From a virus, in IMG/VR virus record IMGVR_UViG_3300027857_000006, positions 1 through 64,000 of that record: a DNA stretch of 64,000 nt, one strand, 5' to 3'. The position numbers and the translations under genes are program-made. Every line of letters starts with the position of its first letter. Position 1 is the first letter of the stretch. The notes beneath the pieces are model-generated. The model was given only the letters and a program-made list of their open reading frames with translations, did no database searches and was not told the origin of the DNA. Shown here in pieces: positions 7,680 to 15,115 of this stretch.

Positions 7680-8845
7680 GCGGCTGGTTTCCCTTCCGGG
7701 TACCGGTGCCCGGGACCGACGACTGGCCGTGTTCCCTCCACGACCCGCAACACACGGGGCGGTCGGCTGACGTCTTGCTGCCGCCACTGCGTCTGCTGTG
7801 GACCTGGCAGAACAACCACCCGTTCGATCTGACCAAGGGCTACAGTGAGACCTGGAATCAGCTTGTGTCGGTCGGTGGACGGTTGCTGGTCAGCGGTGGG
7901 TTGAACAGTAACCGGCTTCTGGCGCTTGGCGAGGACCGGACGCGGGCTTGGGAGGCCGACAACGGTGGCTACACCGAGAGCCAAAGCCCGTTCTACGGTA
8001 ACAACGGCCTGGCAGTCGCCGGAGGCCAGGTTCTCTTCACCAGTACCGACTACAGCTACAGCGTCTCGCTAGCTGACGGGACTATCTCGCCACCTCTCGA
8101 CAACACCAACGGGGAGCCGTCCGGTGGTGCGACCGTTATGCCAAACGGGGACGTCTACCAGCAGTTCGTCGAAACCGACAGTGGGGTCAACGACCTGGTA
8201 CTCTACCACGGTCTGTCCTCGCCGCTGGTGGAGGCCGCACACTACTCTGTCGGCAACGGGACCCTAAACGACGTGACCTTTCGGGTTCCGGCGGTCGATA
8301 GCGGGCGTGTCTACGCGTCGCTGCTAGGCTCGCTGTGCGCCTTCGACGCTGGTACGCTTGGGCTACTGTGGACTGGACCGGCTTCGTCGGGAACGTCGCC
8401 ATGTGCTTCCGGTGGTCGTGTCTGGGTGGCCACTGACTACGGACGCTTCACGGCGCTCGACGGAGCGACTGGATCGGTGATCTGGTCGGTTCAGGTAGCG
8501 GGAGGCCTGGTTCCACTGGTTGACCCGGTAGCCGGGGTGATCTATGTCGGAAGCTCGGACGGGAACCTGTACGCTCTACGGGCTTCGGACGGTAGCGTTC
8601 TTTGGAGCGCTCTGGTTGGTGGTCCGGTAGGCCAACAACAGCAGCCGGCCCTATCGGGAGCCCTTCTCTACGCTCCGGTGTCCGATGGAGTCCTGCGGGT
8701 ATTTTCGACGGACACCGGACGGCTGGTTTACAGTACGCAGGTAAGCAGTCGTCCAATCGGCCCGGTTACGCTTGGGCGAGGACGACTGTACGTCAGCGAC
8801 TCGGCGGGAGTGGTGTACGCCTACCAGCCGGCAGCGGTTCGCTAA
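7676..8845 (+). CDS. PQQ-type (quinoprotein-like) beta-propeller protein
   Basis: At least six blades are visible, with the consensus GRVYASLLGSLCAFDAGT, GRFTALDGATGSVIWS and GNLYALRASDGSVLWS, typical of PQQ_2 repeats. It has no signal peptide and starts at GTG 7676. Bacterial relatives include BamB-like scaffolds and dehydrogenases; dehydrogenase active-site motifs are not evident. In a phage, and next to a beta-sandwich adhesin, it is probably a binding scaffold on the particle or for a host envelope target. That is inference. It is the last gene of the left + strand block. Confidence 0.8.
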   Translation: MSGWFPFRVPVPGTDDWPCSLHDPQHTGRSADVLLPPLRLLWTWQNNHPFDLTKGYSETWNQLVSVGGRLLVSGGLNSNRLLALGEDRTRAWEADNGGYTESQSPFYGNNGLAVAGGQVLFTSTDYSYSVSLADGTISPPLDNTNGEPSGGATVMPNGDVYQQFVETDSGVNDLVLYHGLSSPLVEAAHYSVGNGTLNDVTFRVPAVDSGRVYASLLGSLCAFDAGTLGLLWTGPASSGTSPCASGGRVWVATDYGRFTALDGATGSVIWSVQVAGGLVPLVDPVAGVIYVGSSDGNLYALRASDGSVLWSALVGGPVGQQQQPALSGALLYAPVSDGVLRVFSTDTGRLVYSTQVSSRPIGPVTLGRGRLYVSDSAGVVYAYQPAAVR

Positions 8846-8905
8846 GGTCAAGCAGCGCGGGGACCGGTGGCGGCGGCAGTGTGTGAAGAGGACCGGTTCA
8901 AAGAG

Positions 8906-8943
8906 AAAACCCCCAGGGGCCACGACGGCTCGCTGGGGGTTTT
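8906..8943. terminator. Bidirectional intrinsic terminator
   Basis: A perfect 11-bp inverted repeat, AAAACCCCCAG (8906-8916) and CTGGGGGTTTT (8933-8943), with a 16-base loop. It has a T-run on the right for the + strand and an A-run on the left that serves the - strand. It separates the + genes ending at 8845 from the - gene ending at 9050, as expected between convergent operons. Confidence 0.9.
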
Positions 8944-9049
8944 GTTGTTTATGCTCGGGCTGCGCACCGGTTCCCACCCGGCCAGCCGACCAGGGACGCT
9001 GTAGCGCCCACTGGCCTGCCTGGTTGGGTTCAAGCGTTAGGTTAGCACG

Positions 9050-10123
9050 TCACTTGCGATCAAGCAAGGCCCTGATCTGGTTGGTTAAGTCCTTTGGAAG
9101 ACCGCTGGCCTCTAGCTGCTTTCTGAGCTGATCCTCGGCCATGGTGGTCGGCTGCTGCTGGATACGGACGCGAGCTACGCTCTGGCTGTTTGGGCGGATG
9201 TTGGTGCTGACTCTTCCCGTAGCCAGGGAAGTCTGCGGCGAAACCGACAGGTCTCCAAGCTCGGCGGCTGGGAAGCGAGCCGGTAGCGCCGGTGGACGGA
9301 TGGTACCGGCCGGGTTCGGCGGACCGTTAAACTGTCCCATGGCACTGAGCGGAGGAATGTTGGGGCTTTGGGAAGATGACCCCGTGCCGGTGACTCCCGG
9401 GAAGTTAGCGGCAAGCCCCTGGCTGATAGGTGCCGGCGGCGAAGCCGGCGTGGGAGCAGAGGACGCGGCGGGCATAGCCGACTTTGACGAAATAATCTTG
9501 TTTAAGCCGAGACGTCGACCGAAGGGGGTTTCGGCAAGCATCGCCAGTAGTCCAGGAGGCTCCTCAAATTCGCCGCGAACGGCGGCCGGTACCCGAGCAG
9601 CGGCTGTTCCGGCAGCACCGCCTACAAGTGCTCCACCACCAACACCGGCTAGTTCCTGGCCACCAGGTCCAGCGCCAGCCATGGAAGCAATGGCCTTAGC
9701 CAGCTTACTGCCAGCCAGACCGGCTCCTGTGCCAAGGGCGGTTGCTAGTGGGTGAGCAACAGCCGCCTCCGCACCGAACGGTAGCGCCGACAGGCCGATG
9801 GTTCCAGCTAGCTTTGCCAGCGCTCCGAGACGCTCATCACCGGTCATTTCGCCAGGTCCCTTGACGGGTTGCATGGTACCCGGGTCTACCCAGCCCTTGG
9901 ACGGCTTGAGTTGCTGCGGAGTTGGACGTAACGAACCAAGTCGACCGGCGCTTTCGGCCATAGCCGCCTGACCCTGTAGGTGGGTGCGCAGAGCCAGAAA
10001 GTCCTTGTCGCCGATCTGGCTGTAGGACGGGTCGATTCTGGCAAGAATTGCCTTTTGCTGTTCTAGCGTCATACTTGGATCGTTGAAGCGCGGGTCGCTG
10101 AAAAGACCCTGTAGATCAGCCAT
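9050..10123 (-). CDS. Putative internal virion protein
   Basis: Last gene of the - strand virion operon. The N-terminal 60 residues are soluble (EQQKAILARIDPSYSQIG). The middle contains long Gly/Ala-rich hydrophobic stretches around residues 120-175, and a Pro/Ser-rich region precedes a helical C-terminus. Small hydrophobic Gly/Ala stretches are seen in ejected podovirus proteins that cross membranes. No sequence family is recognised. It is separated by only two bases from the upstream gene. Confidence 0.5.
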   Translation of the reverse strand: MADLQGLFSDPRFNDPSMTLEQQKAILARIDPSYSQIGDKDFLALRTHLQGQAAMAESAGRLGSLRPTPQQLKPSKGWVDPGTMQPVKGPGEMTGDERLGALAKLAGTIGLSALPFGAEAAVAHPLATALGTGAGLAGSKLAKAIASMAGAGPGGQELAGVGGGALVGGAAGTAAARVPAAVRGEFEEPPGLLAMLAETPFGRRLGLNKIISSKSAMPAASSAPTPASPPAPISQGLAANFPGVTGTGSSSQSPNIPPLSAMGQFNGPPNPAGTIRPPALPARFPAAELGDLSVSPQTSLATGRVSTNIRPNSQSVARVRIQQQPTTMAEDQLRKQLEASGLPKDLTNQIRALLDRK

Positions 10124-10125
10124 GG

Positions 10126-11868
10126 TTATTTCTTGCCCCCGTAAGTGTTTACCAAGTCGTCAGCAACCGACTTTGTGGCTGGTGCAATCTGCTTACCAGC
10201 ACCAGCTAGTCGTCCGTAACCCTCAACCCATGTTCTTGCAGCGGACAGCTTTGACTTCATCGTTTCCGGGTCGGCCGCCCGCAGGTTGTCGGCCCAGTCT
10301 TTGATCATCTGGGGTGAAGCGGCGGCTCGTACACCACCGTGCATCATGGCGATGTTCGAGGTCAGTAGCTTTAGGTCGGTCGACAGCTTGCTGAAGATCT
10401 TGCCCTGGGTCGGGTCGTCCCCAACCTTACCAGTTAGTAGATCGTTCCAACGCGTAGCGAGGACGCCAAGATCACCTTGCTTGGCCGCCTGGTCTATGAT
10501 GCCATTGATCTCGTCCATGTGGGCCAACGTGGCTGGTGCAAGTAGGGCTCTCTCGCGGATACTGTTGGTGGCATTGTTGGGTTCGACGCCAAGTTCGGCC
10601 ATGCGTCGGTTGATCATCGCTTTGGAGGGGTTGTTAACCTGGTCGAAGGGTCCCTTGGCGCTCACCAGCTTCTCGTTGGCGCTGTCCTGGGCTATCATCT
10701 GAACCAGGTGGTCGGTCGCCGTGGACGGGTCGAAGGGTCTCTGTAGGGATGCCTGCACGAGCTTCTGGTGATCTGATAGGATCGGCTGTCCCTTGGGTGT
10801 GGGTGTCGGAAGTGGTGCTCCGACGCTGGCGGGTGCGCTGGTACCCGGCATAACCTTCTGCTTGACACTGACGGTGCCGCCGGCCTCGGTGGGAGTGCTG
10901 GTAGTGACTGTGGGTGCCATTGCGGCGCTGGTCTGGGCGACAAAGTCTCGGATGGAGCGCGTTGTTTCCGGGTCATCCAGTGACTTGCCTTCAGACGCCA
11001 GTGTGCTGGCTATGGCCGTGAACGGGTTGGCGATGGACTTTAGTCCTAGCAGTGCCTTTTCGTAGCGCTCTTTGGCACCGGCGACGCCACGGTCCAAGTC
11101 AAGCTTGGCCTGACGCCAGGTGTTAATTAGGACGTCGTTCTTTTCCTTCTCGGCGGCGTTTTGTTTGAGGACCTCAGTCTTGGCTGTGTCGTTGGCGCGC
11201 TGCTGCTCCTGGTTGCGCTGTAGCTGGTTCTGGGTAATCGACTGGCTAAGCGACTGGTCCTCGCCGTTTAGGATTCCAAGCTGATCCATGACGATTTTCA
11301 TGCGTTGCTGGGCCTGCTGGTTCAGGCGGTTGTAGCGCTGGACGCTGACCGGTTCGTACGGTTGCCCTTTAAGGGAGCCAAAGATTGGGTTACGCTGATT
11401 GATCTGCCACTGGTCGTAGATCCGGTCCTTCAGGAGCTGCTGCGGGGTCTGTTGGGCCTGGAGCTGTCGTTGCAGGTAGTCCGGGTCCTGCATATCGGTA
11501 AGGATCTTGTTGAGCTGCTCACGCTTGTCGCGGGCGTCCTTCTTCTGTTGCTGTAGGAGCTGGTTCTCTTGAACAAGCCGGTCCCACTCTGGGTTTCCGG
11601 TGCTCTGTGGCTGCGGTTGGGTCTGTGCTCCAGGAGCACCTTGTGGCAATGACTGCGTTGGTTGACCCGGTTGGGCCCCAGGGGGCTGCGTGTTGGCTAC
11701 CGGGTTAGGGCCGCCAAGAGGTGCCCCTGGCGCAGCGGGTAGAGCGGCCGGAGGAGGTGGCGTAGCCGCCAGGTCGCCCTGGTCGTTCTGCATCGGCTGC
11801 ATCAGCGTGGGGTTCTGTAAGAGAGCAGCTAGCGGGTTGTCTTGGGTCACTGGTTGTGCGAGTGGCAT
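10126..11868 (-). CDS. Putative internal virion or ejection protein
   Basis: 580 residues. The N-terminus is a Pro/Gln/Ala-rich low-complexity region (about residues 1-95), followed by a long coiled coil (ENQLLQQQKKDARDKREQL and onward to about 270), a second Pro/Thr linker near 320-350 and a helical C-terminal domain. Coiled-coil plus low-complexity architecture and its place at the end of the virion operon suggest a particle-internal protein. No enzymatic motif such as a lysozyme or transglycosylase is visible. Confidence 0.5.
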   Translation of the reverse strand: MPLAQPVTQDNPLAALLQNPTLMQPMQNDQGDLAATPPPPAALPAAPGAPLGGPNPVANTQPPGAQPGQPTQSLPQGAPGAQTQPQPQSTGNPEWDRLVQENQLLQQQKKDARDKREQLNKILTDMQDPDYLQRQLQAQQTPQQLLKDRIYDQWQINQRNPIFGSLKGQPYEPVSVQRYNRLNQQAQQRMKIVMDQLGILNGEDQSLSQSITQNQLQRNQEQQRANDTAKTEVLKQNAAEKEKNDVLINTWRQAKLDLDRGVAGAKERYEKALLGLKSIANPFTAIASTLASEGKSLDDPETTRSIRDFVAQTSAAMAPTVTTSTPTEAGGTVSVKQKVMPGTSAPASVGAPLPTPTPKGQPILSDHQKLVQASLQRPFDPSTATDHLVQMIAQDSANEKLVSAKGPFDQVNNPSKAMINRRMAELGVEPNNATNSIRERALLAPATLAHMDEINGIIDQAAKQGDLGVLATRWNDLLTGKVGDDPTQGKIFSKLSTDLKLLTSNIAMMHGGVRAAASPQMIKDWADNLRAADPETMKSKLSAARTWVEGYGRLAGAGKQIAPATKSVADDLVNTYGGKK

Positions 11869-11879
11869 AGCTGCGCTCT

Positions 11880-13685
11880 CTAGGAGTTTGCCCCATTCAT
11901 GCCGCTAAGACGGCTACGTGCCGGCGTACTGGACGGGTTGGCTGGAGTGTTAGGGGCACCGGGTGCCTGAATACCTGGACCGGCTGGTCCACCGAGCGGG
12001 TTGGCCAGTCCGCCGCCGATACCGCCACCCAGGCCACCGCCACCGCCAAAGAGAGACGGGTCGGACGGTTGCGTGTTGATCGGGGGAAGTTGAATGGTCG
12101 GAGGACGAAGGATATTGCTGGTAGCCTGTCCCAGCGGGTTCGTCGGTTGTCCCTGTGAGTTCAAGTAGGTGCTGATGGCGTTGGGGGCACGGAACAGGTC
12201 AGCGATGGAGGAAACGGTGCTATTAATGCCACCCATTCCGGTTCCTGCTAGGCCGAGCCAGTTGCTGCCCTGTGCGCCTAGCTGTTGCAGGGCGTTCTGG
12301 TTGGCTCCGAGTCCCTGGCCGATGGCACCGGCGTACTGTCCCTGGTTTCCTAGGTAGAGGTTGGCCAGCATGTTCCCAAGGTTGGCTTGACCGGTCTGGC
12401 CCTGGAGAAGGTCCTGGAGCGTGGTTTGCATCAGACCCTGCTGAGTTCCTATGCCCTGGAAACCGGTGTTCAGGCCCTGCTGTAGGTTACTTTGCTGGAG
12501 TCCAAGAAGCTGGTTGTAGAGTCCAGCCCCCGTGTTCCCTAGGCCGGCAGCCTGTCCAGTAAGGCCACCACCTGTGCCAAGTAACGAGGTTCCGCTGTTG
12601 GTTAGGTTGGCCACCGATCCCAAGCCGCCAAGCTCCAGGGATCGCTGGATGTCGGCCGCACTGAGCCCCGTGTTAAGTCCCTGAGCTAGTTGCTGGAGGT
12701 TAAGGCCCTGTTGACCGCTGAGGGCACCTTGTAGGGCCTGCGAAGTCCCTTGTAGGGCCTGGTTACTGAAGTCGGCCAGCGCCTGGTTGGCGTTTCCGCC
12801 GGCCACGACCGAGCCCGGTCCCTGTCCACGTTCTTCGGCCTGGGTGCGAGCGGTCTGGGCTGCGTTAGCAAAGTTCCGTCCCGACTGATCCTGAACGAAG
12901 GACGCAAGCTGATTCATCGACAACAGCGGGTTGCCGCCGTTGGCTCCCGAGAGGTCCAAGCCACGCTGGGCGAGTTGGTCGGTGAGCGGTGTTGCACCAC
13001 CGCCCGACACCACGCCCATAGCCTGCTGAAGCGCCTGCTGTAGCTGCGGGGTCATGCCACCGTTGGCCATGGCGGCACCACCCGCACCACCGAGGGCTTG
13101 CTGGAACGGGTTGGTTCCAGACATCAGGGAGGAAGCGTAGCTTCCCAGCGGTACCTGGGTGTTGGTGATCCCACCGTTATTGATCATGTTCGACGCCCAG
13201 TTCAGGAGACCGCTGTTGGTCCCACTGAGGTCGCTGATGCCCTTCAGGGCATTGGCCGCGTTCGGGTCCTGGTAGATCTGGTTGGCCGGTAGACCAGCGT
13301 AGTCGCTGAGGTTGGCGTTCCCTCCCTGGACCAGGGACGGCAGTAGGTTGTTCAGGGTGGCTATGTTAGGCAGCAGCCCCTGTGACAGTTGCTGCATCCA
13401 CGGGTTGGACCCGCTGAGGAGACCCTGCAACCCCTGGGTCTGCTGACCGTAGATGTCGCTACCGCTTCCGACTCCCTGGTTCAGGAGGCCGTGGCCGATG
13501 TTGCCGACACCAAGGATATAGTTCTTGGCGGCATCCATCTGCTGTTGCTGGATAGCCGTGGCTGCGCCCGACAGCAGCGAAGGAGCTATCTGCGATAAGA
13601 ACCCGGTGATGTCTTGAACCGTGCCCGGGTTTCCGTTTGTTCCCGGTATTCCCTGGCCCGGCAGTACTACTCCACCCCAACCCAT
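11880..13685 (-). CDS. Gly/Gln/Asn/Leu-rich virion protein, low complexity
   Basis: 601 residues with many short repeats of the type QGL, NLLPSL, GTGGGLTG and QQGLNTG. The periodic LxxLxQGL pattern suggests amphipathic helices or a fibrous assembly. The end is Gly/Pro-rich. There is no known domain. It is the first gene after a late-promoter-like motif at 13708-13719 and is followed closely by the two other internal-type proteins, so all three probably enter the particle. Confidence 0.5.
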   Translation of the reverse strand: MGWGGVVLPGQGIPGTNGNPGTVQDITGFLSQIAPSLLSGAATAIQQQQMDAAKNYILGVGNIGHGLLNQGVGSGSDIYGQQTQGLQGLLSGSNPWMQQLSQGLLPNIATLNNLLPSLVQGGNANLSDYAGLPANQIYQDPNAANALKGISDLSGTNSGLLNWASNMINNGGITNTQVPLGSYASSLMSGTNPFQQALGGAGGAAMANGGMTPQLQQALQQAMGVVSGGGATPLTDQLAQRGLDLSGANGGNPLLSMNQLASFVQDQSGRNFANAAQTARTQAEERGQGPGSVVAGGNANQALADFSNQALQGTSQALQGALSGQQGLNLQQLAQGLNTGLSAADIQRSLELGGLGSVANLTNSGTSLLGTGGGLTGQAAGLGNTGAGLYNQLLGLQQSNLQQGLNTGFQGIGTQQGLMQTTLQDLLQGQTGQANLGNMLANLYLGNQGQYAGAIGQGLGANQNALQQLGAQGSNWLGLAGTGMGGINSTVSSIADLFRAPNAISTYLNSQGQPTNPLGQATSNILRPPTIQLPPINTQPSDPSLFGGGGGLGGGIGGGLANPLGGPAGPGIQAPGAPNTPANPSSTPARSRLSGMNGANS

Positions 13686-13707
13686 AGTTTTTCCTGTAGC
13701 CTCTCGC

Positions 13708-13719
13708 TAGTAATTGTAG
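13708..13719 (-). promoter_or_regulatory. Candidate late promoter motif (copy 1)
   Basis: On the - strand this reads CTACAATTACTA, 22 bases before the ATG at 13685. The same 12-mer, or a one-base variant, occurs at 29685, 32251 and 40222, each time upstream of - strand virion genes. Confidence 0.65.
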
Positions 13720-13726
13720 CCGTCGT

Positions 13727-13737
13727 TGTGTTATGCT
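13727..13737 (+). promoter_or_regulatory. Extended -10 promoter element for small + gene
   Basis: TGTGTTATGCT with -10 box TATGCT at 13732-13737, of the same TGTG[C/T]TAnnCT type seen before several other genes here. It lies back to back with the - strand late motif. Confidence 0.5.
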
Positions 13738-13758
13738 ATGGCCGAGGAGTTCTCAACC

Positions 13759-13914
13759 ATGTGGGTTTTTAACGTGTTTCTTTACCTTTGCTTCCTGTTC
13801 AACCAACCGGTGTACGACGCTATGAAGGTAGCTGGAGCGACCTGCTACGCCTACGTTCCCGTGGCCGGAGAGCAACCGGTTGGACCACCGCCAGTCTGCT
13901 TCTATGAGCGCTAG
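13759..13914 (+). CDS. Small membrane or exported protein, 51 aa
   Basis: A + strand gene in the middle of the - strand virion block. ATG 13759 has GAGGAG at 13744-13749, a good ribosome site; an earlier in-frame ATG at 13738 sits too close to the -10 box. The first 20 residues are hydrophobic (MWVFNVFLYLCFLFNQPVYD), giving a membrane segment or signal, and two later Cys are present. It ends four bases into the convergent gene's 3' end. The function is unknown. Confidence 0.5.
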   Translation: MWVFNVFLYLCFLFNQPVYDAMKVAGATCYAYVPVAGEQPVGPPPVCFYER

Positions 13915-15107
13915 TTAAGGATCAGGCCGGCTTTTACGGACTTGCCTGCCGAGATTGCGGCGGCCAGGGTGCCGGTAAAGCCGGCCGATCCGTCGATCAC
14001 GCTGCTGCTGGTTACGCCGTTGGTGCTGAAGCTAAAACCGCCACCAGCAGCGCTTGTAGTCAGAGTTGCTGTAGTTGATGTAACTTGAGCAGTTGCCTGC
14101 ACCGCTCCTAGGTTAGATCCGACAGAAGCGCTACCAACATCGGCTTGTATGCTGGCAAAGGAACCGGTTCCGGACTCGGAAGCAAAGACATGGCCAGCCT
14201 GCATCAAACTTTGTTGGAAGGCACCGTCGGTAAGCTGAACCACGGGAGAGTACAGGTGACGGGTGTCGATGCTGGCCACGGTGAACTCCAGCCCCAGCGG
14301 TGGAGTCAGACTGTTGGCGCTGGTAAAGACAGAGGCTGAGCCGTTCCATAGCACCCAAAGGTCGCCAGGGTTACTCGACCCAGACGAAATAGCGTAGGAC
14401 ACCCCCTGGTAGCTAATCGTTCCCGAAGTCCAGTTGATTGTGTAGGGTCCAGAGCCGGTGATTGAGAAGGTAAAGCCGCTCAGCAGGATGTCGCTAGACG
14501 TGTTGGTAAGGATGATCGAACCAAAGTTTAGGTCGCTTGGGTTTATGGTTGGCGGCCCAACTACTATGCTGACAAACGGACAGTCCATGATGTTGTTGGT
14601 TCGACCGTTCTTGTACTGGGTCTGGACACCGATCTGAACGGTGCCCTGGATTCCCTGTGGAACGGCAAAGACCGCCGGACTTACGTGGCTAGCTGCGACC
14701 TGGGTTTCCTGGGTCTGACCGGTGATGCTACCGACTAGCCAGACATTGTAGCAGTCAACTAGTCCCTGCGGGTCAGCTAGGTCAACCCACGAGATTCTTA
14801 CGTTGGTACGTCCGCTTGTAGTGCTGACTACCTGGGCTGTGACTCCGCTGACAAAGGGGATGGCCTGTCCACCGGCCGTCAGAGTCGTTTGTGAGCTAGT
14901 GGAAAGGTTAGTGGTTCCACCAAGCGGTGACCCGGTTCCGCTTGACTTACCGGAGCTATTCTGGGTACGTCGCAGGGTCTGCTGGTTTTCTCCGATGCTT
15001 GACTGTAGCTCCTCGATCTGCGACTGCAAAGAGGCGACGGTGGCCTGTAGAGAGCTAATCTGGGACATCAGTAGACTTGTCTGATCGGTGTTGGTTATGT
15101 CAGCCAT
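13911..15107 (-). CDS. Tail-fibre-like protein
   Basis: The N-terminal 45 residues form a heptad coiled coil (LLMSQISSLQATVASLQSQI), followed by a Ser/Gly/Thr linker, beta-rich domains that include a fibronectin-like section around residues 90-160, and a Ser/Thr/Ala-rich C-terminal end. Trimeric fibres commonly have this order. It sits directly downstream of the nozzle-like gene, a usual place for an appendage. No enzymatic domain is visible. Confidence 0.6.
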   Translation of the reverse strand: MADITNTDQTSLLMSQISSLQATVASLQSQIEELQSSIGENQQTLRRTQNSSGKSSGTGSPLGGTTNLSTSSQTTLTAGGQAIPFVSGVTAQVVSTTSGRTNVRISWVDLADPQGLVDCYNVWLVGSITGQTQETQVAASHVSPAVFAVPQGIQGTVQIGVQTQYKNGRTNNIMDCPFVSIVVGPPTINPSDLNFGSIILTNTSSDILLSGFTFSITGSGPYTINWTSGTISYQGVSYAISSGSSNPGDLWVLWNGSASVFTSANSLTPPLGLEFTVASIDTRHLYSPVVQLTDGAFQQSLMQAGHVFASESGTGSFASIQADVGSASVGSNLGAVQATAQVTSTTATLTTSAAGGGFSFSTNGVTSSSVIDGSAGFTGTLAAAISAGKSVKAGLILN

Positions 15108-15115
15108 AGTGTATT

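Noticed and set aside
9141-9755. Open frames on the + strand opposite 9-13 kb and 16-19 kb
   Set aside because: These are mirror images of Gly/Ala/Pro-rich - strand genes with no start signals or domains.
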